A stretch of DNA of 64,000 nt, from the NCBI GenBank assembly GCA_900466005.1, contig UEGQ01000004.1, positions 62,001 to 126,000 on the forward strand, written 5' to 3'. The first letter of the stretch is position 1, and each line of letters opens with the position of its first letter. Position numbers and translations under genes: made by a program. Shown here in pieces: positions 26,003 to 34,477 of the stretch. This stretch comes from Hyphomicrobiales bacterium (GTDB taxonomy: Bacteria; Pseudomonadota; Alphaproteobacteria; Rhizobiales; Rhizobiaceae). The notes beneath the pieces are model-generated. The model had not been told where the DNA came from. It was given only the letters and a program-made list of their open reading frames with translations, and did no database searches.

Positions 26003-27118
26003 TCATTTGCCGGCGCTCTTCAGATAGGCGATCAGTGCCGCTCGCTCGTCTTCCTTCTTGAGCCCGGCAAAGGTCATCTTCGTCCCGGCTGCGAAGCTCT
26101 TCGGATTTTCGAGGAAAGCGGCGAGACGTGCGTCATCCCAGACCTCGCCCGCGGCCTGCATCTTCGAGAATGCCTTGGAGTATTTGTAGCCCTCGACGGT
26201 GCCGGGTACGCGCCCGACAACCCCGTTGAGATGCGGCCCGGTGGCATTTTTGGCGCCGTCACCGATCTTGTGGCAGGCCTGGCATTTCTTGAAGATCGTC
26301 TTTCCCGCCTCGACGAGCTCGTGATCCATGTCCTCGGCGGATGCGGTCTCTACGGTTGCCGCGGTTTCGGTCGAGGGTGTCGCGGATGCAGTGTCGGTCT
26401 CTGTGGCAGGTTCCGCCTCGGATTTCTGCTGCACGGGCGCCTGACCCGTGATGTCCGGCAGTGTGCCCGCCGGCTTCCCGTCCGGGTCGGTCGGCGTCAC
26501 CTTCAGATCCACGGCCCTCTTGGTGACCTCGACCGGTCCCCGGCAGTCCTTCATGCAGGGTTCCTTGCTGAACAGAGGGTATTCCGCTTCGGAGCGGTCA
26601 TCCGCGTAGAAACCCTGATTGTTCGGCAGCTGGACCTCGCTGAAATTGTCCTTCGAAAGCACGAAGTCCTCGTCGACCAGTCCGTTCGAGTAGAGGAGGA
26701 AGGCGACGATCGCGTAGGTCTCGTCGACCGAGACCGTCTGTGCACTCCCGAAGGGCATCGAGCGGTGCACATAGTCCCAGACGGTCGACAGATGCGGCCA
26801 GTAGCTGCCGATCGTCTTGACCGGGCGCCGGTCCTTCAGCGAGCCCTGACCGCCTGCAAGCACCGGCCAGGCGTCCAGGCCCTCGGCGAACTCGCCGTGG
26901 CAGGCCGCGCATTTCTCTCCGAAGACGGCTTCACCGGTGGTGACATCGCCGGAGCCCGGACGAAGTCCCTTGCCGTCCGGCAGTACGGTGACGTCCCAGG
27001 CGTCGATTTCTTCCGGCAGCGCAGGGCGACCGAGGCCGAGTTTCTCCGCGAGAACCGGAGTTGCGCCAACGGAGAGCAGAAGCAGCGCGGAGAGTAGATA
27101 CTTACGCGATTTCGACAT
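26003..27118 (-). CDS. soxD: SoxD, diheme cytochrome c subunit of sulfane dehydrogenase
   Basis: The 371-residue protein has a Sec signal (MSKSRKYLLSALLLLSVGA) and two heme motifs, CAACH (70-74) and CQACH (279-283). The first domain is SoxD-specific; the second resembles a mitochondrial-type cytochrome c (TGPHLNGVVGR, AAFLENPKSFAAGTKM). A low-complexity Ala/Thr/Glu linker, about residues 229-263, joins them. With SoxC it oxidises the outer sulfane sulfur bound to SoxY in the periplasm. Its start overlaps the end of soxC by 17 bp. Confidence 0.94.
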   Translation of the reverse strand: MSKSRKYLLSALLLLSVGATPVLAEKLGLGRPALPEEIDAWDVTVLPDGKGLRPGSGDVTTGEAVFGEKCAACHGEFAEGLDAWPVLAGGQGSLKDRRPVKTIGSYWPHLSTVWDYVHRSMPFGSAQTVSVDETYAIVAFLLYSNGLVDEDFVLSKDNFSEVQLPNNQGFYADDRSEAEYPLFSKEPCMKDCRGPVEVTKRAVDLKVTPTDPDGKPAGTLPDITGQAPVQQKSEAEPATETDTASATPSTETAATVETASAEDMDHELVEAGKTIFKKCQACHKIGDGAKNATGPHLNGVVGRVPGTVEGYKYSKAFSKMQAAGEVWDDARLAAFLENPKSFAAGTKMTFAGLKKEDERAALIAYLKSAGK

Positions 27119-28373
27119 TCTCGACCTCTCCGTTTGCTCTCAGCCACCAGGTCTGGATGGAATTGTTGTGATAGACGTTGTTCAGCCCGCGGATCGCGCG
27201 CAGCTCGTCCTTCGTCGGCTGGACATAGCCGGTCTCATCGGTTGCGCGGGACTGCAGGAACATCTCCGAGCCGTCCCAGTCGATGTCCAGATGGAAGCGG
27301 GTGAGCGCCTTCGACCTGACATCGCCGGTGAGCCGCGCCTCCTGCCAATTGCGGCCGCCGTCGAGCGAGACGTCGACGCGGGTGACCTTGCCGTTGCCGG
27401 ACCAGGCGAGCCCGGTAATGACAAGCGGTCCCTTTCCGTGCCGGACGGGGGCCTGGGGCGATGGCGAGGTGATGACCGATTTCGCGTCCATGACCCAGGT
27501 CCATTTGCGGGCCCGTCCGTCGGGCATCAGGTCCGTGTATTTCGAGGTTTCCTCGCGGCTTTCGACGGCCTGATCGTAGACGCCGATGCGCCGGAGCCAC
27601 TTGATCCACATATTGCCTTCCCAACCGGGAACGACGAGACGAACCGGATAGCCGTGCTCCTTGCGCAGAGCCTCGCCATTCGCGATGAAGGCGACCAGCA
27701 CGTCGTCCATAGCCTTGTCGAGCGGCATCGAACGCCCGTTCGACGAGGCGTCATGACCTTCCGCGTAGATCCACTTGCCTTCGGGTTTCACACCCGCCTC
27801 TTCGAGAAGGAGCCGCAGCGGCACGCCCACATATTCCATGTTGTGGATCATGCCTTGGGTGAACTGGCAGCCTTCGAGCTGGGCGCCGCCCCACTCCATC
27901 CCGCCGTTCGCGGCGCATTCCAGGAAGGCCGTTGCGGTTGCGCGTGGAAAACGGGTCAGGTCCTCGAAGGTGAAGACGAGCGGTTTGTCGACGAGGCCGT
28001 CGATCATCAGACGGTAGTCGGTCTTCGACATTTCGATCGCCCCGGAATGGTGACGCTCGAACGCGCAGCCCTGCGGCGTGATCGTGCCCTCGAGAGCGTG
28101 GATCGGCGTGAAGTTGATCGAGGAGACGGGGCTCTCCGTCAACCATGAGACGTTACGGCGTACTACATGGCTCTCGAACTGGATCGGCATCCCGTACGGG
28201 GTCGCGTCCACCGGGTCGCCGAAGGCGGAGGCCCAGGGCTGGACCTCGGTGATCAACGGATCGGGTTCGGCTGCGCGGGCGGTTCCCGCCCCCGTGACCA
28301 GGCCGGCGGCGGTCAGGGCGGTATTTCGCAGGAAGCCGCGTCGTGATGTACCGTTTGCGGGTTCGTCGGACAT
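27102..28373 (-). CDS. soxC: SoxC, molybdenum subunit of sulfane dehydrogenase
   Basis: The 423-residue protein has a Tat signal (SRRGFLRNTALTAAGL) and the sulfite-oxidase fold: a molybdopterin domain with FLECAANGGMEWGG, where the Cys ligates Mo, and a C-terminal dimerisation domain (ITGLAWSGNGKVTRVDVSLDGG). SoxCD removes six electrons from SoxY-bound sulfane, so a soxCD-bearing cell should turn thiosulfate fully into sulfate without storing sulfur. It overlaps soxD and follows soxB by 20 bp. Confidence 0.95.
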   Translation of the reverse strand: MSDEPANGTSRRGFLRNTALTAAGLVTGAGTARAAEPDPLITEVQPWASAFGDPVDATPYGMPIQFESHVVRRNVSWLTESPVSSINFTPIHALEGTITPQGCAFERHHSGAIEMSKTDYRLMIDGLVDKPLVFTFEDLTRFPRATATAFLECAANGGMEWGGAQLEGCQFTQGMIHNMEYVGVPLRLLLEEAGVKPEGKWIYAEGHDASSNGRSMPLDKAMDDVLVAFIANGEALRKEHGYPVRLVVPGWEGNMWIKWLRRIGVYDQAVESREETSKYTDLMPDGRARKWTWVMDAKSVITSPSPQAPVRHGKGPLVITGLAWSGNGKVTRVDVSLDGGRNWQEARLTGDVRSKALTRFHLDIDWDGSEMFLQSRATDETGYVQPTKDELRAIRGLNNVYHNNSIQTWWLRANGEVENVEIA

Positions 28374-28393
28374 GGCAAACGCTCCTTATTCTC

Positions 28394-30085
28394 TTAGATT
28401 CCAGCAATTTTTACGGAGGAGTCGGGCGTGATCTTCACGGTCCCGAGCTTTCGGACATGGCTCTCGATTACGTCCCAGATCTGCGGACCTTCGGTGCCCT
28501 GGTTGACGGACGCCCAGCCGGCAACGGTATAGCTCTTGCCGGCTTCGACGGCCTTTCCGCTGTCGGAGAGCACCATGTCGGAGATCCGGCTGCCGATTGG
28601 CCGGCCGATGTCGATGGTGAAGCCGATGCCGCCGACGCGGACCATGTCGCCGCCCTGCTGGTAGTAGGGGTCGGTGTTGAACAGGTTGTCGGCGACGTCT
28701 TCCAGAATGGTCTTCAGCGTCTCGCCGGTCATTTCCGTGCGATAGCAGGCGCCGTAGGTCATCGAGGTGACGTTGTGGATGTCCTCTCGGGTGATCGCGT
28801 CGCCGGGCATCAGGGTCGTGCCCCAGCGAACGCCCGGCGACATCGCGATCTCCGCGTCCCGCTCGGATCGGATCGCATCGCAGATCAGATTGTCCCAGGT
28901 CCCGTTGAAATTGCCACGGCGGTAGAGCAGGCTCTCGGTTGTTCCGATCTTTTCCTCGAGCTTTTCCTTGTGTGGCGCGCGTTCGTTGTCGACCAGCGCG
29001 GCCATCTCCGGATCGGGTGCGATCACGTCGGAGAAGATCGGAATGAGCTTGTGGCGATAGCCCATCATTCGACCATCGCGCACGTCGAGATCGACGCGGC
29101 TGACGAATTTTCCGTTCGAGCCGGAAGCGATGAGGATTGTCTCCCCGATGACCACCGGCTCGGGGACCGCGTCATGCGTGTGGCCCGTGAGGATCACGTC
29201 GATCCCCTTGACGCGACTCGCCATCTTGCGGTCGACGTCGAAGCCGTTGTGGGAGAGGCAGACGACGAGGTCGGCGCCCTTGGATTTGACCTCGTCCACC
29301 ATTTCCTGCATCCGCTCTTCGCGGATGCCGAAGGAGTATTCCGGGAACATCCAGCCCGGATTTGCAATCGGCATATAGGGGAACGCCTGGCCGATCACCG
29401 CGATCTTGGCGCCGCCGCGCTCGAAGAAGGTGTAGGGCTCGAAGGCCGGCTCGTTCCATTCGGAATCATAGATATTGGCGCCGAGGAAGGGGAACGGCAG
29501 GGCGTCGACGATCTCCTTCACCCGTTCGGTGCCGTAGGTCCATTCCCAGTGGCTGGTCATGGCATCGACCTTCAGGGCGTTCATGATGTTCACCATGTCC
29601 TGGCCCTTGGTCAGAAGCGAGGTCATCGAGCCGTGCCAGGTATCACCACCGTCGAGCAGGATGGCTTCCGGACGGGCGGCGCGGATCGCCTTGACGACGG
29701 TGGCCACCCGGTCCATGCCGCCCATCTTGCCGTAGGTTTTCCCGAGCGCTTCGAAATCCTCACAGGTCAGCGCGTAGGCTTCGGCCGATGCCGGCTTGAT
29801 CTTGAAGGTTTCCAGGAAATCCCTGCCGGTCAGGTGCGGTGGGCGGCCTTTCGCTTCGCCGACCCCGAGGTTGATTTCGGGTTCGCGGAACCAGATGGGC
29901 TTGGTCTGCGCATGAATGTCGGTGATGTGGATCAGCGTGACGTTGCCGAAGTCCTGGAAGGCGAGCAGGTCGTCCTGGGTCATGGACTGCTGGGCGGCGA
30001 GCTTCGACCAGTTTCCGAAGCCTGAGAGGCCGTATATGGCGGAGACCGCCACCGATGCCTGCAGAAATTCGCGCCGGTTGATCAT
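28394..30085 (-). CDS. soxB: SoxB, thiosulfohydrolase
   Basis: The ATG at 30085 (MINRREFLQASVAVSAIYG, a Tat signal) gives 563 residues; an upstream start would break the signal. The 5'-nucleotidase-like metallophosphoesterase fold has HITDIHAQ (D56, H58), LLDGGDTWHGS, VCLSHNGFD and LTGHTHD for the dimanganese site, plus the C-terminal domain. SoxB hydrolyses the sulfate group from the SoxY-cysteine thiosulfonate in the periplasm and is the standard marker for the pathway. A gap of about 120 bp separates it from soxA. Confidence 0.96.
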   Translation of the reverse strand: MINRREFLQASVAVSAIYGLSGFGNWSKLAAQQSMTQDDLLAFQDFGNVTLIHITDIHAQTKPIWFREPEINLGVGEAKGRPPHLTGRDFLETFKIKPASAEAYALTCEDFEALGKTYGKMGGMDRVATVVKAIRAARPEAILLDGGDTWHGSMTSLLTKGQDMVNIMNALKVDAMTSHWEWTYGTERVKEIVDALPFPFLGANIYDSEWNEPAFEPYTFFERGGAKIAVIGQAFPYMPIANPGWMFPEYSFGIREERMQEMVDEVKSKGADLVVCLSHNGFDVDRKMASRVKGIDVILTGHTHDAVPEPVVIGETILIASGSNGKFVSRVDLDVRDGRMMGYRHKLIPIFSDVIAPDPEMAALVDNERAPHKEKLEEKIGTTESLLYRRGNFNGTWDNLICDAIRSERDAEIAMSPGVRWGTTLMPGDAITREDIHNVTSMTYGACYRTEMTGETLKTILEDVADNLFNTDPYYQQGGDMVRVGGIGFTIDIGRPIGSRISDMVLSDSGKAVEAGKSYTVAGWASVNQGTEGPQIWDVIESHVRKLGTVKITPDSSVKIAGI

Positions 30086-30205
30086 GTCCGTTCCTCGAAA
30101 AATGCGCAGCAAGACCCGTCCGGAAACCAACGCGCCGGAGCCTTGCCATGTTGAATACGAATGTTTGTGCGGGACCGCCGCCCGGTAGCGCGGCGGTCCG
30201 CTCCG

Positions 30206-31069
30206 TCAGGGTCTGACGCCGACGCCCTCGATGGAGAGGCCGTTGCCACGCGAGGCGACATAGAGTTCGAGCGCCTTGAACTCTTCAGAGCCTGCCTTGA
30301 AGGTCTCGGCCCGGGTATCGCGGACGCAACCGACGAAACGCTGCTGCGACGACACGATGTCGGCATCCTTCAGGCGATAGACGGGAAAGCCGGACGTCTG
30401 TCCCTGGCTCAGGTGGTCGGCCCGGATGAACTTCCCGTAATTGGCCTCATGACAGCTGGCGCACGACATTTCGAGCTGACCATAGCGCGTGTAGTAGATG
30501 TCCTTGCCCTTCTGCCAATAGGAGGCAGCGGGACCGTCGATCGCCACGTTCTGGATGGCGCCACGCGACTGCAAGGAGATGAGGGCCAGCATGTCCTTCA
30601 TCTTGCCGGAGGTGACGCCCCATTTTTCGAGGCCCATGCGCTCAGTCACACACTGATTGATGTAGTCTTCCATGATCATCAACTTACCGGACTTGTCGTC
30701 GACCCGCGGCAGAACGGCACGCAGGCCCTTCATGCTCTCCGGCCCGTTGTGACAGCTTGCGCAGGACTCGCCCTTCGTTCCCATCGACTTGTTCCACAGG
30801 TCCCGACCGCGGTCGGCGAAAACCATGCCCGGATTGTCGAAGTCGTCCTTTTCCATCGCGCGGGTATCGTCCTCGCGGAAGTGCCAGCCCGACCAGATCG
30901 TATCGAAGGCGCCTTCGAGATGGGCGGGTGCCGGCGCGCTGGTCACCAGAGTGACCGGGCCGTCGTCCGTCTGGATCTCCAGCGTGTCTTCGACCGGGTC
31001 CGCACCGGCCGGGCCGGCAAGACAAAGACCGAGGACGGTGGCGATTATCGCTTTGCTGAAACGTGGCAT
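30206..31069 (-). CDS. soxA: SoxA, diheme cytochrome c of SoxAX
   Basis: The 287-residue protein has a signal peptide and two heme motifs, CASCH (103-107) and CASCH (203-207). C248 in RFVGCVRDTR is the cysteine that ligates the active-site heme and carries the persulfide in characterised SoxA. With SoxX it joins thiosulfate to the SoxY carrier cysteine. It lies between soxZ and soxB in the usual order. The ribosome site is a GGAGGAG stretch just before the start at 31069. Confidence 0.95.
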   Translation of the reverse strand: MPRFSKAIIATVLGLCLAGPAGADPVEDTLEIQTDDGPVTLVTSAPAPAHLEGAFDTIWSGWHFREDDTRAMEKDDFDNPGMVFADRGRDLWNKSMGTKGESCASCHNGPESMKGLRAVLPRVDDKSGKLMIMEDYINQCVTERMGLEKWGVTSGKMKDMLALISLQSRGAIQNVAIDGPAASYWQKGKDIYYTRYGQLEMSCASCHEANYGKFIRADHLSQGQTSGFPVYRLKDADIVSSQQRFVGCVRDTRAETFKAGSEEFKALELYVASRGNGLSIEGVGVRP

Positions 31070-31099
31070 GTCTGTCTCCTCCCTAGATCAACATGCGGC

Positions 31100-31429
31100 T
31101 CAGGCAACCCCGATCGGCTTCTTGTCTTCGTAAACGGAACCGTCGTCGTCGTACCAGGTGAACTTGAATTCGCCTGCGGCATCGACCTTGGCGGCGAACT
31201 CGAAGTACGGGTTGGTCGAAACCGCCGGATCGATGGCGACGTCGACGACATTGTTGCCGTTGAAGTCGCAGGTGAAGCGATTGATGATCGAACGGGGAAT
31301 GATCTTGCCGTCGGCGTCCTTGCGCTGACCGGATTCCATCTTGTGGCTGATCAGCGCCTTGATGGTCACGATTTCGCCAGCCTTGGCCGATTTCGGCACT
31401 TTCACACGCGGTTTTGCATCCGATGCCAT
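31100..31429 (-). CDS. soxZ: SoxZ, carrier-complex subunit
   Basis: The 109-residue protein is the all-beta partner of SoxY (PRVKVPKSAKAGEIVTIKAL, FKFTWYDDDGSVYEDKK). It has no signal peptide of its own, as expected, since SoxYZ is exported as a complex on the SoxY Tat signal. It follows soxY by 22 bp. The function is structural: binding the Sox enzymes to the carrier. Confidence 0.95.
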   Translation of the reverse strand: MASDAKPRVKVPKSAKAGEIVTIKALISHKMESGQRKDADGKIIPRSIINRFTCDFNGNNVVDVAIDPAVSTNPYFEFAAKVDAAGEFKFTWYDDDGSVYEDKKPIGVA

Positions 31430-31451
31430 GTTGTCTCTCCTCCTAAATCGA

Positions 31452-31871
31452 TCAGCCGCCGCAGCCGCCGATGGTGACCTTCACGGTCGATTGCGCCTTC
31501 TTGATCGAGCCGTCCGCCATCTTGGCATAGGCAATGACGTTCTGCGTCTTGGCGAGGCGGATGCGGGTTGCAACCGACTGGCTGCCGGCCGCCGGGCCGA
31601 ACTTGAACGTCGCGACGGCTGGTTCCGGGTTGCCTTCTGCAAGCAAGAGGATCGCCACCGCGCCCGGCGCGTCGACCGCCACGGGAACGGTATTGCCGTT
31701 TTCGGCGATCTCCGGAGCCGTCAGGGTGATGCCGTCGCTGCCGGCCTCAGCGCCGCCGGTGAATTCATTGGTCAGGGCCTCGATGGCAGCCGCGGCAACC
31801 GGCAGCGGAAGGGCCAGTGCAGCGAGCCCGCCGACGCCCGCCAAAAGAAGGTTTCGTCTTGTAAAGTTCAT
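31452..31871 (-). CDS. soxY: SoxY, sulfur-carrier protein
   Basis: The 139-residue protein has a Tat signal (NFTRRNLLLAGVGGLAALAL) and ends in the hallmark GGCGG (135-139), whose C137 on a flexible tail carries the sulfur intermediates through the cycle. The core is a beta-sandwich (VPVAVDAPGAVAILLLAEGNP). It sits between soxX and soxZ. All key features are intact. Confidence 0.96.
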   Translation of the reverse strand: MNFTRRNLLLAGVGGLAALALPLPVAAAAIEALTNEFTGGAEAGSDGITLTAPEIAENGNTVPVAVDAPGAVAILLLAEGNPEPAVATFKFGPAAGSQSVATRIRLAKTQNVIAYAKMADGSIKKAQSTVKVTIGGCGG

Positions 31872-31899
31872 CTTTCACTCCTCTCGAACGTATCGCTGT

Positions 31900-32373
31900 T
31901 CACTCTTTGAGCGTCAGCAGGTACGCCACCACGTCTTCGATCTGTTGCGCATTCAGGATTGGCGGCAGGGGGCCTTCGGGCGCCTTGCCGGTATAGCCGT
32001 TGCCGGGACGGACATAGCCGTCGTTCTTGTAGAAGGCCGGCATGAAACTGCCCTGGAAGGTCATCTTGGCGTTGGCCACGATCCCTCGCAGCTGTGCTTC
32101 CGAGTACCGGTCGGCGACCCCGTCGAGCGGGGGCGCTATGTTGCCCTGGAAGGACACCTCCGGAAGCTTGCTGATCTGATGGCAGGCCACGCAATTGCCG
32201 AGGGCATTGGTGGTCATCACCTTCACGCCGGCTGCCGGATCTCCCGGCTTTCCGGACAGCGACATCTCGATGGCGCCTTCGTGAAAAACGGCCGCGGATG
32301 GCGCGGTCTCGCTAAGCGCCGGCGTGGCAGCGGATACCAAAACCGCTGATGCCAGACAGAACTGCCATTTCAT
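31900..32373 (-). CDS. soxX: SoxX, monoheme cytochrome c of SoxAX
   Basis: The 157-residue protein has a signal peptide (MKWQFCLASAVLVSAATPALS) and one heme motif, CVACH (61-65), with a candidate Met ligand in MTFQGSFMPAFY. Together with SoxA it starts the Sox cycle. It is the first gene of the soxXYZABCD block; a 120-bp AT-rich region upstream separates it from soxW. A GGGAGGAGAGG ribosome site precedes the ATG at 32373. Confidence 0.95.
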   Translation of the reverse strand: MKWQFCLASAVLVSAATPALSETAPSAAVFHEGAIEMSLSGKPGDPAAGVKVMTTNALGNCVACHQISKLPEVSFQGNIAPPLDGVADRYSEAQLRGIVANAKMTFQGSFMPAFYKNDGYVRPGNGYTGKAPEGPLPPILNAQQIEDVVAYLLTLKE

Positions 32374-32493
32374 CCTCTCCTCCCTTTTTTCTCCCTGAAC
32401 AGGTTAGCGCGACAGACAATCCATAACAACAGCCATATATATATATTTTTGAATAACCTTATAGCACTTTGATATTCATCATGTTTTTTAACG
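32374..32493 (-). promoter_or_regulatory. AT-rich promoter/operator region upstream of soxX
   Basis: This 120-bp gap is strikingly AT-rich for the window, with an ATATATATATAT run near 32435-32446. It contains the inverted pair TGAATA (32450-32455) / TATTCA (32473-32478). The heptamer GAATATC, read on the minus strand at 32471-32477, recurs in the soxV/soxS gap. It is a probable site for the ArsR-type SoxR repressor; exact boxes are not determinable by eye. Confidence 0.5.
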
Positions 32494-33063
32494 TCACGGG
32501 TTCACTTGCCGGGCGAGAAATTTCTGAAAGTGCTCTCCGGAAGCGTAGCCGTGATCCCGAACCCAGGTGAGCAGGGCGCTTGTGGTTCCTTTTCCGAAGG
32601 CGCCCGGCATCATGGCGACCGAGGCTTCCGCTGCGGTCTGATTCGGCTTCACGTCTTCCGGCAGGAAGATGAGCGTGGGTGTGAACATGACACCCCAGCG
32701 CACGGCCATCTCCTTCTCCGGCAGGACTGTTCCGTCGAAGTCCGTCACCTCGACGTCGCCGAAGAGATTGAGTTGCACGACGAAGTAGCTGTCGCGGATG
32801 AGCTGGTCGATCTTAGGATCGGGAAAGACCTCCTCGTGCATCCTGGTGCAGTAGATGCAGCCGCGCTGTTCGACGATGAGGAGGAGCCGCTTGCCCTCGC
32901 GGTTGGCTTCGGCGAGGTCTTCACGCATGTCCTTGAAGGTCTCGCGCAACCACGTCGGCTTGTGCAGGCCATCGTCCCCCAACTCCAAGGCGGCGGCCGA
33001 TGTGGAGAGCAGTCCGCCGATGGCCAGCAATGCCCAGGCGAAAAACAGTCGTACCGGGTGCAT
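32494..33063 (-). CDS. soxW: SoxW, periplasmic thioredoxin
   Basis: The 189-residue protein has a signal peptide (MHPVRLFFAWALLAIGGLLSTSAAA) and a thioredoxin-like fold with active site GCIYC (C69, C72). Its partner SoxV, encoded 18 bp upstream, would supply electrons from the cytoplasm. The pair keeps SoxY and related proteins reduced. Many SoxW annotations call it a thioredoxin SoxW or DUF255-like protein; the context settles the name here. Confidence 0.88.
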   Translation of the reverse strand: MHPVRLFFAWALLAIGGLLSTSAAALELGDDGLHKPTWLRETFKDMREDLAEANREGKRLLLIVEQRGCIYCTRMHEEVFPDPKIDQLIRDSYFVVQLNLFGDVEVTDFDGTVLPEKEMAVRWGVMFTPTLIFLPEDVKPNQTAAEASVAMMPGAFGKGTTSALLTWVRDHGYASGEHFQKFLARQVNP

Positions 33064-33081
33064 GTGTTTATCTCCTCTCTG

Positions 33082-33819
33082 TTACTTCAGCGTCGCCGAC
33101 CAGTCGAAGTTCCGGATCAGGGCGTCTGCGATCAGGTTGACGGAATTGGTCGCGATCAGAATGCCGAAGATGATCAGCATCAGACCCATGAGCTTCTCGA
33201 CATGTCCCATGAGCGTACGGTGGCGGCCGACGAACGCCAGAAAAGGTCGCGCAAACAGGGCGGCCACGACGAACGGCAATGTCATCCCGATGCCGTAGGT
33301 GAAGAGCAGAAGGCCACCGCGCCAAAGGTCTCCCATGCCGCTTGCAACCATCAGGATCGCCGCCAGCGCCGGACCGACGCAGGGCGTCCAGCCGAAGCCG
33401 AAAGCGAGCCCCATGAGATAGGCGCCGGCGAGCGTCGTCGGGTTGGCAGTCGATTGCACCCGTGCTTCACGATAGAGAAAGCCGATGCGGAAAACGCCGA
33501 GGAAGTGCAGTCCGAAGACGATCAGCACCGCTGCGGCGACCCAGGAGAGTGTCTCCTTCCATTGCAGGAAGAGATGGCCGAGTGCCGTGGCACCAAGCCC
33601 CAGCAGCACGAAGATCGTGGTGACGCCGAGCGCGAATGCGACGGCCTGAACGAAAAGCCGGCGTTGCGCGCCGGCCGCAATCCGCTCCCCCTCCCGCAAT
33701 TCCTGCATCGAGAGCCCTGCCATATAGGACAGGTAGAAGGGCACCATCGGCAGGATGCACGGCGACAGAAAGGACAAGAGCCCCGCCGCGACGGCTCCGC
33801 CGTAACTGATCTCCAGCAT
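33082..33819 (-). CDS. soxV: SoxV, CcdA-type thiol-electron transporter
   Basis: The 245-residue protein has six hydrophobic segments and the two CcdA redox cysteines, in LSPCILPMVPF and GWTPCVGPAL. It moves electrons from cytoplasmic thioredoxin to SoxW across the inner membrane. It is the first gene of the minus-strand sox operon, transcribed away from soxS. Confidence 0.93.
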   Translation of the reverse strand: MLEISYGGAVAAGLLSFLSPCILPMVPFYLSYMAGLSMQELREGERIAAGAQRRLFVQAVAFALGVTTIFVLLGLGATALGHLFLQWKETLSWVAAAVLIVFGLHFLGVFRIGFLYREARVQSTANPTTLAGAYLMGLAFGFGWTPCVGPALAAILMVASGMGDLWRGGLLLFTYGIGMTLPFVVAALFARPFLAFVGRHRTLMGHVEKLMGLMLIIFGILIATNSVNLIADALIRNFDWSATLK

Positions 33820-33929
33820 GGCTTCCTCCCAAGCGCCGCCCAGACCTATCGAGACTCCGCGATCGACATGGTTGCTTTCGCAGGAGTTTGAAATTAGAAT
33901 ATCTCTATATTTATATGTGGTCTGTCAAT
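33820..33929. promoter_or_regulatory. Divergent sox promoter with candidate SoxR operator
   Basis: A near-palindrome AATAT (33898-33902) / ATATT (33907-33911), spacer 4, sits in an AT-rich patch. It overlaps a plus-strand promoter candidate TTGCTT (33872-33877), 17 bp, TAGAAT (33895-33900). On the minus strand TTGACA (33923-33928) could be the -35 for soxV. The heptamer GAATATC (33897-33903) also occurs upstream of soxX. The layout fits one repressor closing both directions. Confidence 0.55.
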
Positions 33930-34298
33930 ATGTTCCAGCGGCTCCTCGCCTTCGTGATTGCTCTTTTCGTGCTGCCGGCTCTGCCGGCTGGCGCCGCCAT
34001 GGAATTGTTGATGTTCGAGCAACCCGGCTGCGTCTATTGCGCCCGCTGGAACGAGGAGGTGTCGCCGGAGTATGCGAAGACTTCCGAGGGACGCCTCGCG
34101 CCGCTTCGCCGCCTCGATCTCCACGGCGAATTGCCGCCTGAACTGACGATCGCCAGATCACCCGTCTTTACGCCCACCTTCGTTCTCGTCGTCGACGGCG
34201 TGGAGAAGGGCAGAATTGAAGGTTACCCCGGAGAGGACTTCTTCTGGGTCTTGCTGGATGATCTGATCAGCAAGGCCGGCGGAACGGTGACAAAGTGA
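33930..34298 (+). CDS. soxS: SoxS, periplasmic thioredoxin-like protein
   Basis: From ATG 33930 the protein is 122 residues with a signal peptide (MFQRLLAFVIALFVLPALPAG) and a GCVYC redox site (C34, C37). SoxS in Paracoccus reactivates SoxYZ. In-frame starts at 33915 (ATG) and 33888 (TTG) also exist. None has a ribosome site, and the predicted promoter lies so close that the message would have a very short leader. It overlaps the soxR frame by 4 bp (GTGA). Confidence 0.85.
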   Translation: MFQRLLAFVIALFVLPALPAGAAMELLMFEQPGCVYCARWNEEVSPEYAKTSEGRLAPLRRLDLHGELPPELTIARSPVFTPTFVLVVDGVEKGRIEGYPGEDFFWVLLDDLISKAGGTVTK

Positions 34299-34477
34299 AA
34301 AATGCCCTGTCCGGATCGTCCGCGAGGCAGTATACGAGGCTGAGGCACAGTATCCACGCGCCCGAAGGAAGCCTGTCGCGGCGATCTGTTGCGTCTGCTC
34401 AGGCGTCGCGTACGCGGGGAAGGGCATTCGCGGCCCGGAGAACCGCATCGGTTCGAAGCGCGTTCGCCCGGAGGGAT

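Noticed and set aside
28343-30025. 560-residue plus-strand open frame
   Set aside because: Antisense to soxB, which has intact metal motifs and a Tat signal.
32430-32450. AT repeat before soxX as a possible origin or integration site
   Set aside because: Too short, no iterons or partition genes nearby; better explained as promoter/operator sequence.
34295-34477. 61-residue N-terminal extension of SoxR starting in overlap with soxS
   Set aside because: Low-complexity Arg/Ser/Ala sequence unlike ArsR proteins, and a GGAGGG ribosome site serves the downstream GTG. Not fully excluded.
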